The notes under the pieces: model-generated
The model's input: the letters and a program-made list of their open reading frames with translations, nothing else
What the model was told of the DNA's origin: nothing
Database searches by the model: none
Translations under genes and position numbers: made by a program
Origin: Gallionellaceae bacterium UBA6222
GTDB lineage: Bacteria > Pseudomonadota > Gammaproteobacteria > Burkholderiales > Gallionellaceae
Assembly (NCBI GenBank): GCA_002421915.1
Contig: DISA01000005.1
Location: 182 to 17,101 of the forward strand
Length of the DNA stretch: 16,920 nucleotides
Reading direction: 5' to 3'
Part shown: piece after piece, positions 15,681 to 16,920 of the stretch
Position numbering within the stretch: position 1 is the first letter of the stretch
Layout: each line of letters starts with the position of its first letter

Positions 15681-16364
15681 ATGAAAACAAGAGCGCCTGG
15701 ACCAATCTTTCAGTCAAGAAACTTTATGATATTCGCCATCGTCATGGCGATGCTGTCCGCGCTCGGCGGATATCAATTGTCGCAGCTGGTTTCCCAGGTG
15801 AACGACTCGTCGGCCCGGCGCAGCGTGCAACTGCTGGAGATCGAGGAGGATCTGGATGATGCAGCTATCGGTCTGGGCAGGCAGGTTCAGGAATGGAAAG
15901 ACATGCTGCTGCGTTCCAGTGACCGGGGGGTGTATGACAAACACCAGCAGGGCTTCAAGGAAGCCAGTATTGCCGTGCAATACGCCTTGCTGAAGGCAAA
16001 AACCGCCATGCAGAACATCGGTATGGATACTGCGGCGATAGACCACCTGATTGGCGAACACAAATCCCTGCTGTCCAAGTATCTGAACGCCCACAGCAAA
16101 CTGCAAACCATGGACGGAGATTTTCCCGGCGCGGTGGACAAGCAGGTCTTGGGCGTGGACCGCAGGCTGCAAAATGAGATCACTTCAGTCAAAGACGGAA
16201 TCTCGAATTTTGCCAAGCAGCAGATGTTCCGCGCGCCGGAGACCCAGGGGAACCGCTATCTGATGATGGGTCTGCTGGGCGCGTTCGCGCTGTTCTTCAT
16301 GGCGCTGCTCGGCTACTCATTCGGCTGCCTTTTGCAAGGCCGTGGTGACCGTGCGGGTCACTGA
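15681..16364 (+). CDS. Two-TM helical protein resembling a chemoreceptor sensor domain
   Basis: A 227-residue protein I cannot assign to a named family. It has a short cytoplasmic N-terminus (KTRAPGPIFQSRN), a membrane segment at about 15-37, a mostly helical periplasmic region (38-190) rich in heptad-like patterns, and a second membrane segment at 193-216. This is the layout of the sensing half of methyl-accepting chemotaxis proteins or other four-helix-bundle receptors. However, it stops 11 residues after the second membrane segment, with no HAMP, signalling, kinase or cyclase domain. It may be a stand-alone membrane protein or the remnant of a receptor. It is convergent with pilU, 44 bases away. 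The ribosome site is weak (CCGGAA). Confidence 0.65.
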   Translation: MKTRAPGPIFQSRNFMIFAIVMAMLSALGGYQLSQLVSQVNDSSARRSVQLLEIEEDLDDAAIGLGRQVQEWKDMLLRSSDRGVYDKHQQGFKEASIAVQYALLKAKTAMQNIGMDTAAIDHLIGEHKSLLSKYLNAHSKLQTMDGDFPGAVDKQVLGVDRRLQNEITSVKDGISNFAKQQMFRAPETQGNRYLMMGLLGAFALFFMALLGYSFGCLLQGRGDRAGH

Positions 16365-16408
16365 GGCGGCTGCTTCTCCGGGCGCGGTTTGGCAGGGGGG
16401 CGGGTACG

Positions 16409-16920
16409 TCAAGTCATGCGCAAGCCTTCGGTGCCGCTCATTACATCGCGGTCTTTGGAACCCTGACTCTCCAGTTTTATTCTCAAGCGCAAATCGTTGA
16501 CCGAGTCGGCGTTCTTCAGAGCCTCCTCGTAACTGATCGCCCCGGTTTCGTGCAAATCAAACAGCGCCTGGTCGAAAGTCTGCATGCCGAGTTCGCGCGA
16601 TTTCGCCATCACTTCCTTGATCTGGTGTACTTCACCCTTGAAGATCAGGTCGGAGATCAGCGGCGAATTGAGCAGGATCTCAAAGGCGGCGGCGCGTCCT
16701 TTGCCGTCGCGTTTGGGGATCAGCCGCTGCGAGATAAGTGATTTGATGTTGAGTGACAAATCCATCAGCAGTTGTTCGCGGCGCTCTTCCGGGAAGAAAT
16801 TGATGATGCGGTCCAGTGCCTGGTTGGCGCTGTTGGCGTGCAGGGTCGCCAGGCACAGGTGGCCGGTTTCGGCAAAGGCCACCGCGTATTCCATCGTTTC
16901 GCGGTCGCGGATCTCGCCGA
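16409..16920 (-). CDS. pilU: Type IV pilus ATPase PilU, C-terminal part
   Basis: The C-terminal 170 residues of a PilT-like retraction ATPase; the gene runs off the right edge. PilU helps PilT disassemble type IV pili at the inner membrane for twitching and DNA uptake. GEIRDRETMEYAVAF, then ETGHLCLATLHANSANQALDRI with the His box, distinguishes PilU from PilT, which has LHTSSAAKTIDR at this point. NFFPEERREQLLMDLSLNIKSLISQRLIP, LLNSPLISDLIFKGEVHQIKE and MQTFDQALFDLHE are also PilU-type. The C-terminus ends soon after NDLRLRIKLES, as in full-length members, so the 3' end is intact. Walker A and B lie outside the window. Confidence 0.93.
   Translation of the reverse strand, partial: GEIRDRETMEYAVAFAETGHLCLATLHANSANQALDRIINFFPEERREQLLMDLSLNIKSLISQRLIPKRDGKGRAAAFEILLNSPLISDLIFKGEVHQIKEVMAKSRELGMQTFDQALFDLHETGAISYEEALKNADSVNDLRLRIKLESQGSKDRDVMSGTEGLRMT

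Noticed and set aside
16345..16361. GTGACC/GGTCAC hairpin at the end of the sensor-like gene as a terminator
   Set aside because: The stem is only six bases, lies inside the coding region and has no T tract.

Overview
The window reads as a stretch of a GC-rich betaproteobacterial chromosome. The best guess is an autotrophic member of the Nitrosomonadales/Gallionellales type. This is inferred from a phosphoribulokinase with all its key residues, betaproteobacterial-looking LeuS, PilU, LOG, ThrB and BPSS1780-family proteins, a HemJ-type protoporphyrinogen oxidase, and several families of dispersed palindromic repeats. No species can be named from the sequence alone. Coding density is high and no gene-free gap exceeds about 180 bases. 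No tRNA, rRNA, CRISPR array, transposase or phage gene was seen.

Layout. (1) 1-322: the 5' end of leuS on the minus strand, then a divergent intergenic region leading into phosphoribulokinase (prkB/cbbP, 323-1219), which ends in a clear rho-independent terminator. (2) 1306-2070: an AT-rich orphan gene with a DUF3883, PD-(D/E)XK nuclease-like C-terminus, the most island-like gene here. (3) 2116-4398: a UvrD-family helicase carrying an extra segment of about 40 residues that contains a palindromic repeat. (4) 7181 down to 4404: a tight minus-strand operon of LOG-family protein, DUF2782 secreted protein, homoserine kinase (thrB) and a BPSS1780-family membrane protein, with gaps of 9-14 bases. 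It runs convergent to uvrD. (5) 7198-9972: polA, divergent from the LOG gene with only 16 bases between start codons. It too carries an in-frame copy of a palindromic repeat, in the linker between the 5' nuclease domain and the Klenow part. (6) 10153-12166: VanZ-family membrane protein, thioredoxin-like [2Fe-2S] ferredoxin and alpha/beta hydrolase, joined by two TGATG stop/start overlaps. (7) 12270-13966: a NodI/NodJ-type ABC-2 exporter, preceded by a long CACAGAG-type palindromic repeat and followed by a GTAGGGGCGAATT-type palindromic repeat. (8) 14072-15629: hemJ and a THUMP-domain rRNA methyltransferase (RlmL N-terminal type). (9) 15681-16364: a two-TM, helical sensor-like protein with no output domain, convergent with the 3' end of pilU (minus strand, running off the right edge).

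The most notable structure is repeat biology. Three unrelated palindromic repeat families lie in 17 kb, and one of them has entered the reading frames of two DNA-repair enzymes (UvrD and DNA polymerase I) in opposite orientations while keeping both genes open. The other point of interest is the AT-rich DUF3883 gene between housekeeping genes. I did not find a clear new multi-gene system. The coupled VanZ/ferredoxin/hydrolase trio is the closest candidate for an uncharacterised functional unit.
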